From Toxonevra muliebris (Eukaryota; Arthropoda; Insecta; Diptera; Pallopteridae), in assembly GCA_963691655.1 (NCBI GenBank), contig OY829326.1:147206998-147270997 (forward strand): a DNA stretch of 64,000 bases. The letters run 5' to 3'. The position numbers and the translations under genes are program-made. The notes beneath the pieces were generated by a model. That model saw only the letters and a list, made by a program, of their open reading frames with translations, was not told where the DNA came from and ran no database searches. This document shows positions 12,480-22,954 of this stretch, piece after piece. The stretch's first letter is position 1; each line of letters begins with the position of its first letter.

Positions 12480-13334
12480 AAGGCTGTATCGAAAAGAAAC
12501 TGCACACATTGCTTTGCTTGTAACATAACAGTGTTTATTTTTTTTAGCTTACAACTTTTTTTATATTAAAAAGAAATATATCTTGATTAATTTTTCATTA
12601 AAACTTATAAACTCTGCATAACCCTTTTGTAACGGTACTGCTTGCCTTAAGCAATTTTTTTGAAATTCCTCAACATTACCAGCAACTCGAACATCCTTCT
12701 TCAAGTTCCGTTTAACAATACCTCTCTATTGGGCGAAGTTCTGAAGCATTTGGTGGATTCTTCTCTTTTGCAGCATAATTGGCATTATTTGTTTCTAACA
12801 AATCCAAACAGGTGTAGTAATTTCCGGGCCCTACTTTTGGCGTCTACTACTTGCAGCATTCCTTTCTGGAACTTTTTGGACTTTGTATGTTTTCAAACCT
12901 GCATTAGCTTTAACTTTTCGCACCAAATAGTCAGAGCACTGGGCTAACCGGGCAGCTTTTCTACCAGATGTGTTTGGAGATGTTTTCAATATGCTTTCTA
13001 TTTTCTTGGCTTTCCCAATATCATGGGGTCCTTGTTTTCTTTCCGAACTAGGTTTCCTATCGATGGTCCAATTCTTCTGAAACTGTTTAATAACACTGGA
13101 AACAGTTTGACGGCAGACCTTCAATTCTTCGGCCAATTTTTTGTAGGACCAATTTGGATCCAATTTTTTCTTCACTCATTTTGATCAAACTCACAATAAA
13201 TCAACATGTTTGTCATTAAAAATAACAACTGACATATTTTTCAAAAATAACTAGATCAAAGAAATTTTTAAATTTTACACCCAAAAAAAATTATTAGGTA
13301 AAACGTGTGTTAAGATTTTTTCAATCTCACTCCA
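12480..13334 (-). mobile_element. Internally deleted Tc1/mariner-superfamily element (DD37E-like)
   Basis: Imperfect terminal inverted repeats (left GGCTGTATCGAAAAGAAACT; right, read inward, TGGAGTGAGATTGAAAAAAT) are flanked by TA. The minus-strand frame 13175-12831 encodes the transposase N-terminus with a helix-turn-helix (KVCRQTVSSVIKQF) and ends in KVPERNAAS. About 12785-12715 encodes the C-terminal NPPNASELRPIE, whose Glu is the last catalytic residue of this family. The central catalytic part with both Asp residues is missing, so the copy cannot be active. The family assignment rests on motif memory only. Confidence 0.6.
12831..13175 (-). pseudogene. Tc1-like transposase remnant, N-terminal DNA-binding part
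   Basis: 114 residues are open: an N-terminal paired-type helix-turn-helix (WSYKKLAEELKVCRQTVSSV), a GRKAARLAQCSDYLVRKV second helical region, then KTYKVQKVPERNAAS before the frame is lost. A full transposase would be about 330-350 residues. The C-terminal end is still readable further left, but the catalytic centre is deleted. Confidence 0.7.
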
Positions 13335-13339
13335 TAAGC

Positions 13340-16080
13340 AGTAGATAAATCGGACCAAGATATTGTTGACAGATTGTAATTTTTGTTAAAAGGTATAAGG
13401 CGCAGCTTTAGACACTCTTTCTTGTAAATTTCGGGGAATATAGCACCCTTTGTAAAAAAAACAGAATGGTCTTAAGACCGCAAAAGCAAATAACCTGCCA
13501 GATGAGAACTTTCTCCCCGAATTTTTCCACTAAAATTTTTATTTATTAGAATATTTTTTTTAGAAACATCAACATATGAAACTTTTTCATAGAACGATAT
13601 CAAGAAAGGTTTCTTTGTAAAAAATAATTGGCTATAAAATTAGAAAAATCAGACAATAACCTAGAAATATCGTAATTAAATTAATTTTTTTTTTGGGGTC
13701 ATAGATCTGTTAAACCTTTTATCATCAAACCATTTCTGCTCAAACTATATTAATTATTTCTAATTGCAATGGTATACTCACTTTTCATTGAATCCAAAAT
13801 AATCTTTTGGTCAAAAAAATGGTCTTCTTGCCCCATAGTGCCAATTTTGGTAGCAAGTGTGTGAGAGCGTGGTAGATTATAGAGCGTGGGAGAGTGTACA
13901 CATAGTAGGTTAAATATTTCATTTCAAAACATGTGCTTCTCTAAATTGAGGAAAATATATTTATATTTGTATGTGTGTGGTTGGTTTATGCTAGCAATTG
14001 CACAGGAAACAAACAAAATGAGCGTATTTAATAAAGAGAGTGAGAGAGAAGATATGCTGGTAAGTTCAATAATGTTTTAACGGTATTGCCAACAAGTAAT
14101 GAAATGTTTTAAAAATAGCAATACTGGCGTATTAGTAATTTCAAAAATAAAAACAAAAAAAATATATATATTGAATCAAATATTTATAGCACACAGGATG
14201 ATACAATATAATTTTAGCATAAAAAGAGAAAAATTTAAAATTTAAGAATAATTGAAGTTTTGTATGGCGTTTAGGGAACAGTAGGAGGTGGATTAATCTC
14301 TAAGCTCCTTTGGGTCCGCTAGTGAGAATAACTCAAAAGACCGAATTACTTAACTGCTTAATACATGTATTTAATTTATAACTAATTTCCTGATGAAATC
14401 TGGAAATATTGGTCGACTAATCATTTAACAATTTCAAAAAATTTCTATAAAATTATTTTTCAGAAATCTCTAGAATGCAGTTCTACTAGTTAAACTATTT
14501 ACAAAAAATTAAAAATCCTTCAGCATTGTAATCACCCTGCATTTAAAGTTGTCAATATATGGTCGTCATTATTCTTCAAGATTTGGTTGCAAAAATACTT
14601 AATTTACAAAATATATAAATGCGTAAAACAAAGCAGCAAAATGTAAAAACTTACCTTATAAATAAAAATATTCTGCAATATTTTTTATGTATGCATGTTA
14701 GAAATAAAACTCATATACACACAAATACTTACTTGAATTTTACATATTTATATTTATAGATAAGCGTAGTATTTGATAATAATAGCAACATTTTCAATGT
14801 TGTGGGTATTGACGATGACTCTCCTTAAAATCTATAAATAGTACCTTCCCATGTACTACATACATACATATGTATGCATGTATGTCCGAACATGAGTTTC
14901 TGTCATGCTCGTAATAATGACTGGCTTCAAATGTTTTTGCGCACTGCTTACCTATTTATTTGCAAAAGTCTAAAGGTTAATAAACCTAACAAAACAAAAA
15001 TACTTGGTTTTGATAATCATAATAATAAATATTATGATAACATCGAGGTAGAAGTAAAAATACGTAGCTAATTAGTTTTCTTAATGATTATTTTTCTATA
15101 ACAATAAACAAAAGGAATGATTTTCAATAATTGCTTAAGTTTCATTACAATTAGTTACTTCCTATCATTATTTTTTTTTAAGCATAACTATTTCTAATTT
15201 TACATAAAATTTTTCTGTTTTTATATATTTCTCCTTTTCTTCTTTTGTTTTAATGGACAAAAATTAGTTGAAACGAATTCAGTATAGCTCGTTTCAAAAG
15301 AGTTAATATCTGCAATCATGAAAATAATAGAGAGTGAAAATATCTTACGCTTTGATTTCAATTGACCAATCACAGCCATTGGATTCCATTCAGTGAGAGG
15401 AGAAAAAAAAGATTAGCGTATTTCACTCTCAATTCTTTTTAAATGAAGAAATGATTATAATTTGGGCAGATTCACCCATACTTTTCCAAAAATAACCTCT
15501 GAAGTCTGTCGCTAGAATTTAGAATAGAATCAACTCAAGCGGTCGAGAGCCAGGTAGTCTAAAAACTTTTTAAATTAAATTCACTAATCAGCAATTTCAT
15601 TGGATGAAATAAAAGTTTTAGTTAAATACTGCAATCATTGGAGGCGTTTTATAGAAATTTTAAGCTCTCCTGGGAGTTAGAGAACAAGACGATGAACAGT
15701 ACTGTATAAAAAGAGATCTTTAAGCTATTCACGCCTGGATGATGTGTAAACGCTTCTGCGAATTAGTAATTATAACGACGGATTCTGAAAGGAATAGGGG
15801 TAATAATTCCTAAACGGTTCATGACATTTCTGTTTATTTTCCTATGTAATACTTTCTTTTCAGTTTTCAACATTGTGTTATCTATCACTGACATCAAGTA
15901 ACAATTAAATACTTAAATATGTATGACAATTTTTTCCTGCCTATAATAAGAAGACCATGAGGGCCAACATAATAAATAATTATATACTTAAAATTTAAAA
16001 TGTGAAGAAGGTATTTAAGTAATTTAATCGATAAATTGACTTTAGTTTACATTCACTTACTTAGGTACATTCTTATATGA
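13340..16080. other. Intergenic AT-rich region, no gene recognised
   Basis: No convincing open frame. A ~90 bp stretch at about 15310-15420 resembles one at 4745-4835. CA/GT and GATA-type short repeats occur near 13860-14060 and 14850-14890. No terminal repeats were found. Confidence 0.4.
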
Positions 16081-16084
16081 TGTA

Positions 16085-16330
16085 GTAAGGAAATTTCAGA
16101 ACATTCCATTCCTAAAAACTTAAATGTTCTTCAGAATATTTCAATTCGATTTGAAATTAACCCAAATTGATTTCAAAATATGTCAATTGTACTTCAGGAA
16201 AAAAAATTAACGTATTTTCTGTAAATTCCAAATTGATTTCAGAATATTTTATTTGTTCATAGCTTCTGAAATACTGTTGAAAAAGGTCTAAATTTGTTTT
16301 TCTGAAATTGTTTGGCATTTTCTAGAGTAA
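16085..16330. repeat. Degenerate short-period repeat left of the mariner element
   Basis: Repeated variants of CAAATTGATTTCAGAATAT occur here, and the sense-reversed equivalents with CTGTTGAAAAA appear at 18775-18895, just beyond the mariner insertion. The mariner may have landed inside one repeated tract. Confidence 0.4.
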
Positions 16331-16481
16331 ATATTTTTCATATAAAAAGTATTTTCGGTTTTTTTGTCATTGTTTTAACAAAAATTTTAGTTATTAAAAA
16401 TCAATTTTAATCAAGTATATATTGGCCATTATTATCTATGATCTTTTGCCATTTTCCGGTAGCTTCATAATTCCATCGGTG

Positions 16482-17739
16482 TAGGGCCGTAGCCAGGATT
16501 TTTTTTCTGGGGGGAGGGGGGTTTTCATTCGAAATATGATGACCCTAACAACTAACAGATTACGTTTAATGACTAACGACGACTTAGATGTGATAATATC
16601 CTTTATGAAATATGGTGGTACAAAATATGGGAGGAAATGAGACCAATTTCATTATTGGGGAACTTCTTTTCCTATGTAAATTATTGCGATTCATTTTCAG
16701 AGTAAGGACAAAAGTGGATCAATGTCTTTAAACTTTAGGAAAAATTTTTGTTTTTGAAATTTTTTTTATCTTAACTTACAAAAATGGCCGAAAATGACAG
16801 AAATTTACAGAACAATCAATTTAAATTTTTTTCAAATAAATATTATTCAATATGGACTCCAATGCATTTTTTATCTTGAAGGACATAATTTCGATAACTC
16901 ATTGACTTGCCATTACTGATGATTCACCCGACCTCAAAAAAATTACCAAAAATACTTAAAATAGTCAGAGGCTCATTTTTTTTCAAATGATTATCAGTGG
17001 AAATTCGGGCCATGATTAGGAATCCGGATGAGGTTGGCTTATATTCCCAAAATTCGTGCAGTCACTGCATTGAAAGAGATCTTCCGAGTCGGGGTGCTCT
17101 GAGCAATAATGAGTTAAAGAATTAATCACATTTTAAGATTGTTTCCTAAAACTTTGGAGCTGATCCTCTACTACTGCCCTTCATGGGCTTTGGAAATTAA
17201 ATGGTTCCTAGTGTTTGCGAATGAATTTTTTATACTGAACACGAATCTGAGGTCAACAATTTTCCATCACACCACGTTTTAAAAAAAATGATATTGAAAA
17301 CTCTAAAATAGAATTTTTGGCCATTTTTAAAAATTGGAGAGCTGAACACTGGCGTGCTACAAACTTCGAAATCCAGAAATTATAGGCTGAATCATGCCCT
17401 TCCATATGAGCCCTAAACCCGAAACTTCAAATCAAAAACAGTTACTGAGCTATAAAAACTATAAATGCAGGATTGCTCAGCATCACCATCTCTTTTTGTA
17501 TCTAAAGTCAAGTCTCATGTGAAAGAAAACGAATCGGATCTGGTCACATAGTGTAACTAAGATTTCAAGTTTGTTTTTTTTATATTTGACTTTTTAGAAA
17601 GAAACCGATGGAAGTAAAATATATTTAAAAACTGTTCAATAGATTTTATTTTGACTTTTTTTTCATCCACTGGCAATTAATATAAAAAAAAAAGGGTGGG
17701 GTCAGAACTCCCAAAACCTTCCCCCTAAATACGGCCTTG
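16482..17739 (+). mobile_element. hAT-like element inserted in the mariner (copy 2 of the family)
   Basis: Ends are TAGGGCCGTAGCCAGGA on the left and, read inward from the right, CAAGGCCGTATTTAGG. The flanks are CATCGGTG (16474-16481) and CATCGGTA (17740-17747), an 8 bp duplication with one change. The duplication can be checked because the interrupted mariner frame reads YTDGIMKLPE across the joined site. A related 321 bp copy is at 3739-4059. I see no transposase inside its 1258 bp, so it is non-autonomous or too decayed to read. Confidence 0.8.
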
Positions 17740-17747
17740 CATCGGTA

Positions 17748-18584
17748 TAAAACTTCTGTGATTTTCGGTGGCTCTTCTATCGGCCAATTTTTTTCATCAA
17801 GAGTGTTTTGCAGAGACCGAAACAAATGGTAGTCAAACGGTGCAATGTCCGGCCTATACGGTGAGTGCATCAAAACTTCCCAGCCAAGCGCAGTCAATTT
17901 TTGGTGGGCTAGCAAAGATGTGTGTAGCCTAGCATTATCATGGTGGAGCTCAACATCTTTTCTGTTGGGCAATTCTGGTCGCTCTTTCTTGATTGCTTCA
18001 TTCAAACGGTTGAGTTGTAAGCGGTAGAGTTCAGAATTGACTATTTGGCCAGATTGTAGCTGCTCATAATAGGCAGTTCCCTTCGAATCCCACCAAACAC
18101 TCAACATAACCTTGTTTGCCGTCAATCCAGGCTTTGTAGTCGTTTGTGGAGAGTCACTGACCTTTGACCATGTTTTTTTTTGTTTAATATTCTCGTATTT
18201 TATCCATTTGTACGCTTCGTTGCATTTCAGCAGCGTTTCACTGATAGCAATTCGGTCAATCAAATTTCTTTGTGTTAATTCATGTGTCACCCAAACATTG
18301 AGCTTCTTTGAGTAGCCAGCCTTTTTTAAATGATTTCAAACTGTCAGGTGGTTGATGTCTAGTGTCTCCGCTATCTCCGGACAGCTTGCGTGCTCCACCA
18401 GTTGCAAAATTTCATCGGTTTTTTCAGTGCCTCGCCGGCCAAAGCTAGATGCATTTTTGACATCGAAATTTCCAGAACGGAATCGAGCAAACCAAAGTTG
18501 AACGATACATTCTGTTAAAGCATCATCACCGTAAATCGCACAAATTTTTCGGCATGTTTTTGAAGCGTTTTTACCTTTTTTCAC
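17748..18584 (-). pseudogene. Mariner transposase pseudogene
   Basis: Residues from the ATG at 18584 include the helix-turn-helix part (LWFARFRSGNFDVKNASSFG) and NHLKKAGYSKKLNVW. An in-frame stop at about 18336 follows INHLTV. The expected TGDEKW block, with the first catalytic Asp, is degraded to CNEAYKW. The second and third Asp regions remain readable as HHDNARLHTS and SPYRPDIAPFDYHLFRSL. A frameshift precedes the site of the hAT-like insertion, and the last ~25 residues lie on its far side at about 16480-16400. It cannot encode an active enzyme. Confidence 0.85.
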
Positions 18585-18774
18585 TCATTTTCAAATCAGT
18601 GTAGCTTTTTACACGAATGACAAACTAAAAATCTGTCTGTTTGAAAAATTTAGCCTAAAACATCACCTTTCAAACGCACATTCGTTTGATAGAATCGGAT
18701 CAGTGATTTCAGATGTATGGTCATTAAATTCATCTTGTGACATAAGCCGAAAATACTTTTTATATGACCCAATA

Positions 18775-20030
18775 TATGTAATTGGAATATCCTAAAATCA
18801 ATTTGGAATAATATGAAATCAAATTGAGATATCTTGAAGAACACTTTATTATTCTGAAATTTAGTTCAAATTGTTTGAAGTACTGTTGAAAAAAGTGTAT
18901 CTACCTCTATATATTTACAAATAAAACACATTCCAAATTTTAATATAAATAATTTATTATTAATAAATTTTATTTTAATTATATGTATAGTATATATATA
19001 AAAAGAAATATTAATTGACAAAATTAATTATTAGATAACATCAACATACTATCTGTATACTGTTATTTAAAATTTCTATATATTCACACTTCATCTTAAA
19101 AAAAATTAACCCATTATTATTGCAGAATCCGTCGGACCAATTACAATATTCGGATATTTTGATATAATCATATTATTTTTATGTATTTATAATTACAACT
19201 CAGAATTTTTGATTGTTACAACGGATTCTGGTACTAGGAGTAATTTTATCTTTAAAAATTTCTGATTTATAAAGCGTGAAAATCTTTTTCAATTTTATTT
19301 TTAATAATAGTTTAATTGCTGGTTTAAATAACAACAATATTAAATAGTTATAAAAATATTTATTATTTTCGTTCGTCTATGAAAACCATATTGACTTGCA
19401 TAGTGAACTTAGCAATTATGGCTTTTTTCTTTTGTTTCTTTTTCCTATTTACTTTTATTTTAATTCATTAAAAGTTATTTAAAAAAAACCTTGTAATAGG
19501 CTTAAACTACATACATACGCACTCGTTTAGAACGAGCTTTATAAGTTCGAAATTGTTCGTTTTTATTAATTTAATTTTTATTTAATTTTATTATTTACAC
19601 AATTTAATATTATAAAATATTTTTTTAAAAATACACATTTTATTTTGACCAGTTCTAATAGCTAGAAGAATATACAGAAAACTATATACTAGGGGATACC
19701 ATAGGTTTATGGTGATGGGCGAATACCACACGCATAGACCACCTTGGGTCTTAAGTGGTTAAAAAAAGAAAATTAGTTATTATTTTTACTTCATATTTGA
19801 TACATCAATAATACCTAGTAGATTTTGAATTGCATAATTGATGTATATAGATGATTATAATAAGAATAGGGGTATTCATGTTCAGCTACTCCAAATTTTT
19901 CTTTTCGTTTTTTGATTGCTAATTTTAAACTACGACTTTCCAATGATACACTCTAAATGTTTGCTGTATCGTTAATCATATTCAAGCTACAAAAATTCTT
20001 AATACGCATGTTAAAAGGATGATACCTTAG
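18775..20030. other. Intergenic AT-rich region, no gene
   Basis: Low-complexity AT sequence. The first ~120 bp resemble the degenerate repeat at 16085-16330. No coding or terminal-repeat signal was found in the rest. Confidence 0.4.
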
Positions 20031-21110
20031 GATTTCAGATTAAGTCATTTGGAAAAATGATTCTATGGTTCAAGGTTTGTATACCTGAGACAATTTGTTT
20101 ACTTTCCAGAATCATAACCTGATATTTTTACTGCAAATTTCTGCCTAAAGAAATGAACTTTTATAAGAGTGAATTTTATATGGGCCAAGAAAAATTGTGT
20201 AATTTTCTCACATATAAAAACCTAGAAGAATTTTGATACTGCTGGGTTTGAAACCATTTTTAGTTAAAGAGTAGCTATTTTAACTATTACATTTACTCTA
20301 TAGGATAATAGAGTTCTCGCATCAAATAATCAATCAAAATAACTAAATATTTGAGTATAAAAACAATGAAAAAATTGGTTCCATAGACCATCTTTTCGTA
20401 TTCCGGAAACAACTTACCTTTATTCTAGGAATCCAACCTGATACCTTGCACTGTAAATTTCTATCTTAAAGATCGGACTTTGTTATTGATTTTATTTGAT
20501 TTTGAAGTATCCAAATACTGTAAAATTTTGACCCTGAAGGGTTTTGCCTATTGTTCGTAAACAAATAATGTTATCGTAAAATTATTCCAGAAGGCATTAA
20601 AGTTTTCGTACCAAAAAAAAAAAAAAAAAACCGCAAAGTCATTTAAAATGGCTTCACAGGCCATCAAAAGAAAAATTCTTTGGTATTCGTATTCCTGAGA
20701 CAATTTTCTTCATTCTAAAACCACAACTTTATACTTTTCATTGTAAATTTCTGTCTAAAGAATCGAATTTTAATAGAAAAAATTTTATATTATGGCACAA
20801 AAAATTTAAATTGCCTCAGGCACTAGCGGATCCAGACATTTTCTTAAAAGTGGATTTTAATTTTCTCGTGCCTATGAAAATTTTGTTTTTTTTTTTATTC
20901 ATGAGTCAAGAGGAGGAGTTTTAACCACAAAACCTAAGATCCACAAGTAGTCTCAAGTATAAAAATAAAATAAGAGTTTCAGAAGAATTTTAGACGGGCG
21001 CATAGTAATTTTTCGTAAAAGCTTACGAATTTAGTAAATTTACTTTACAAAACGCTAAAGTTTTTGTATCATGAAGAAACAACTGAATATTTGGGTCACG
21101 TCAATAAGTC
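20030..21110. repeat. Decayed tandem repeat, period about 290-320 bp
   Basis: Copies can be tracked by CCTGAGACAATTTG (20087), CCGGAAACAACTT (20404) and CCTGAGACAATTTT (20695). Each is followed by an AATC/AAACC..CCTGATA-like stretch, then CTGTAAATTTCT and TTAAAG-type words. A fourth, weaker copy near 21045-21105 keeps CTAAAGTTTTTGTATCA and GAATATTTGGGT. No protein is encoded. Confidence 0.6.
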
Positions 21111-22954
21111 CAAGAGTTCGACGTGTTAAAATTTGTCATTTATAGTATTCCAATTTTACGAGCAAAGCAACTAATATTTTCAAAACTAAAATCAATTTAG
21201 TTTTACTTCGTTGTAATTGGAACTCTGTAAGTAAGATAAGTTCAAGAATAACTTTTACATTAATTCTCAAGTAAACGCAATAGTAGTATATGAATACCTC
21301 CATTTTTTTATGCAGTAAAAATCTCAACTTTGAGTAAATGGAAGAATTTATAGTAGCAACTGTTCTGTTAGAACTTTAGGTCATAGTATATAGATTAGTA
21401 TAGAGTAATAAGTAACATAGTAGTTATTTTATGTATACATTTCAAAAAATAGTATCTAATTTTATCGATTTTCTAGTTTACATTACAAATTTATTTTTAT
21501 TTTTGAGAAGCTTTTTTCTTTGAGTTCAATTAATCCCCAATTATTTTATGATTAAATTTTCATTTTATTCTCATAACCACAGAGATTTTATATGTTTTTA
21601 TTTTTTTTATTTTTAAAAGAACTTAAATATTTATGTTATTGCACATAACTAAATCAAAATTATGTTAAAGTGAATCACAAATTGATGCAAATTAGGTAGT
21701 TGGGAAAAGTGCAAATCCTTAAAATTTTTAAAGTTTTTCAAAGTGTGCGAAACGAAATGAAAAGAAAATATTAGTTTCCATTTAAAGTTTTCTCTTAAGG
21801 AACTATTAAATGTTCTTTATCAAATGTTCTTGTTCCGTTCAGAAAAACAAAATATTAAAAGTTACAGAACTTGAGAATTTAATTTGAGAATTTCTTGAGA
21901 ACTTTATTTCATAAAAAGAATAGATCAATATCTGAAAGAAATAGCGTATCAAAAATATCATTACGTTAAATGGCGGTTCCAGGGGCAGAATAAATAAGCC
22001 CTTTTTCAAGACTTTTAAATCAGAAACATTTTTTATTATTAGTATATCAAAGATAAACAGCTAAATTATTCTAAATGGGTTGCATCCTAGTTCAAGGTGT
22101 GGGAGAAAAAATCAGCTGACATATTTTTTAATGTAAATTTTCATATCTCAATGCGACACCCATTGAATATTTCTAGATCCTTTGACTTCGAGTTAGTAAC
22201 GATCGGAACGAAAGTTTTGAAATTTTCCTAGTTAAATTTGAATAACTAAAATTAGCCTATGCACTTTTACAAGATAGTTGAAGGGCGAAAAGTTCAAATG
22301 GTTTAAGTTTCATATTTTATGATTACCAAAGCAAGTCTAATCACATAATTGGACAGTCATTGGACTTTCCTTCCTATAATTTGCACCAGATTATGAATTC
22401 GTACACACTCATTATATCTGTGGCCAAAATCAATAATAGCTTAAGTAGGAAATCCTCATTTCGAAAAAAAACATGGTTTAGAGTAAATGTAATTAATTGC
22501 CATTCGATGAAGAAGGACGTAGAAACGGATGGTTTACTTACATGTGCAGTGCGGCAAGGAAACACGATAAAACTCTTTATAAAGTTAATTTAAGCGATTA
22601 TTGCTTTTGCCCACAGCTATTGTCACAAATTTCAAATTATATTTATTTTCTATATAGTTAATATATGTATGCAGTATATCTTAGAAAAATCACATTTACT
22701 TGCAAATATTTGAAGACCCTTAACACGTTAGGGACATTCACAATCTAATGAAAATTACCTTATGAAAGTTAAATGACAAAACGTTTTTGTAACTTACGCA
22801 AAATTTCGTAAAATTATTTCCAACAGATTCTGAATTACCTTATTATTTTTTTTCAGTGGTTTTTCAACCCACACAAGCACACATTACACTAACAAACGCT
22901 GCTGAATTTCGCTACTCACATATTTTACTTAAACGAAGATTAGTTAATCCTGAA
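21110..22954. other. Intergenic region downstream of the secreted-protein gene
   Basis: AT-rich with no gene recognised. The opposed open frames at 22360-22593 and 22374-22565 cover the same bases, and neither shows a motif. The right end should contain the 3' UTR of the minus-strand gene that stops at 22955. Confidence 0.4.
22642..22647 (-). promoter_or_regulatory. Possible poly(A) signal of the secreted-protein gene
   Basis: AATAAA on the minus strand about 310 bp beyond the stop codon. This spacing is reasonable for a fly 3' UTR, but the sequence is AT-rich enough to give such hexamers by chance. Confidence 0.3.

Larger units (their letters stand above)
16343..18762 (-). mobile_element. 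Dead mariner element, split by a hAT-like insertion
   Basis: Matching terminal inverted repeats TAAAAAGTATTTTCGG lie at 16343 and, inverted, at 18762, each followed by TA. Removing the internal element (16482-17739) and one 8 bp duplication leaves about 1.15 kb, a little short of a normal 1.3 kb mariner. The minus-strand transposase reads from 18584 to the stop near 16400, ending in KWQKIIDNNGQYI. It resembles the irritans/mellifera mariners by motif. It carries stops, frameshifts and loss of the first catalytic Asp. Confidence 0.85.

Noticed and set aside
12660..12947. Plus-strand open frame of 95 codons
   Set aside because: Antisense to the Tc1-like transposase remnant.
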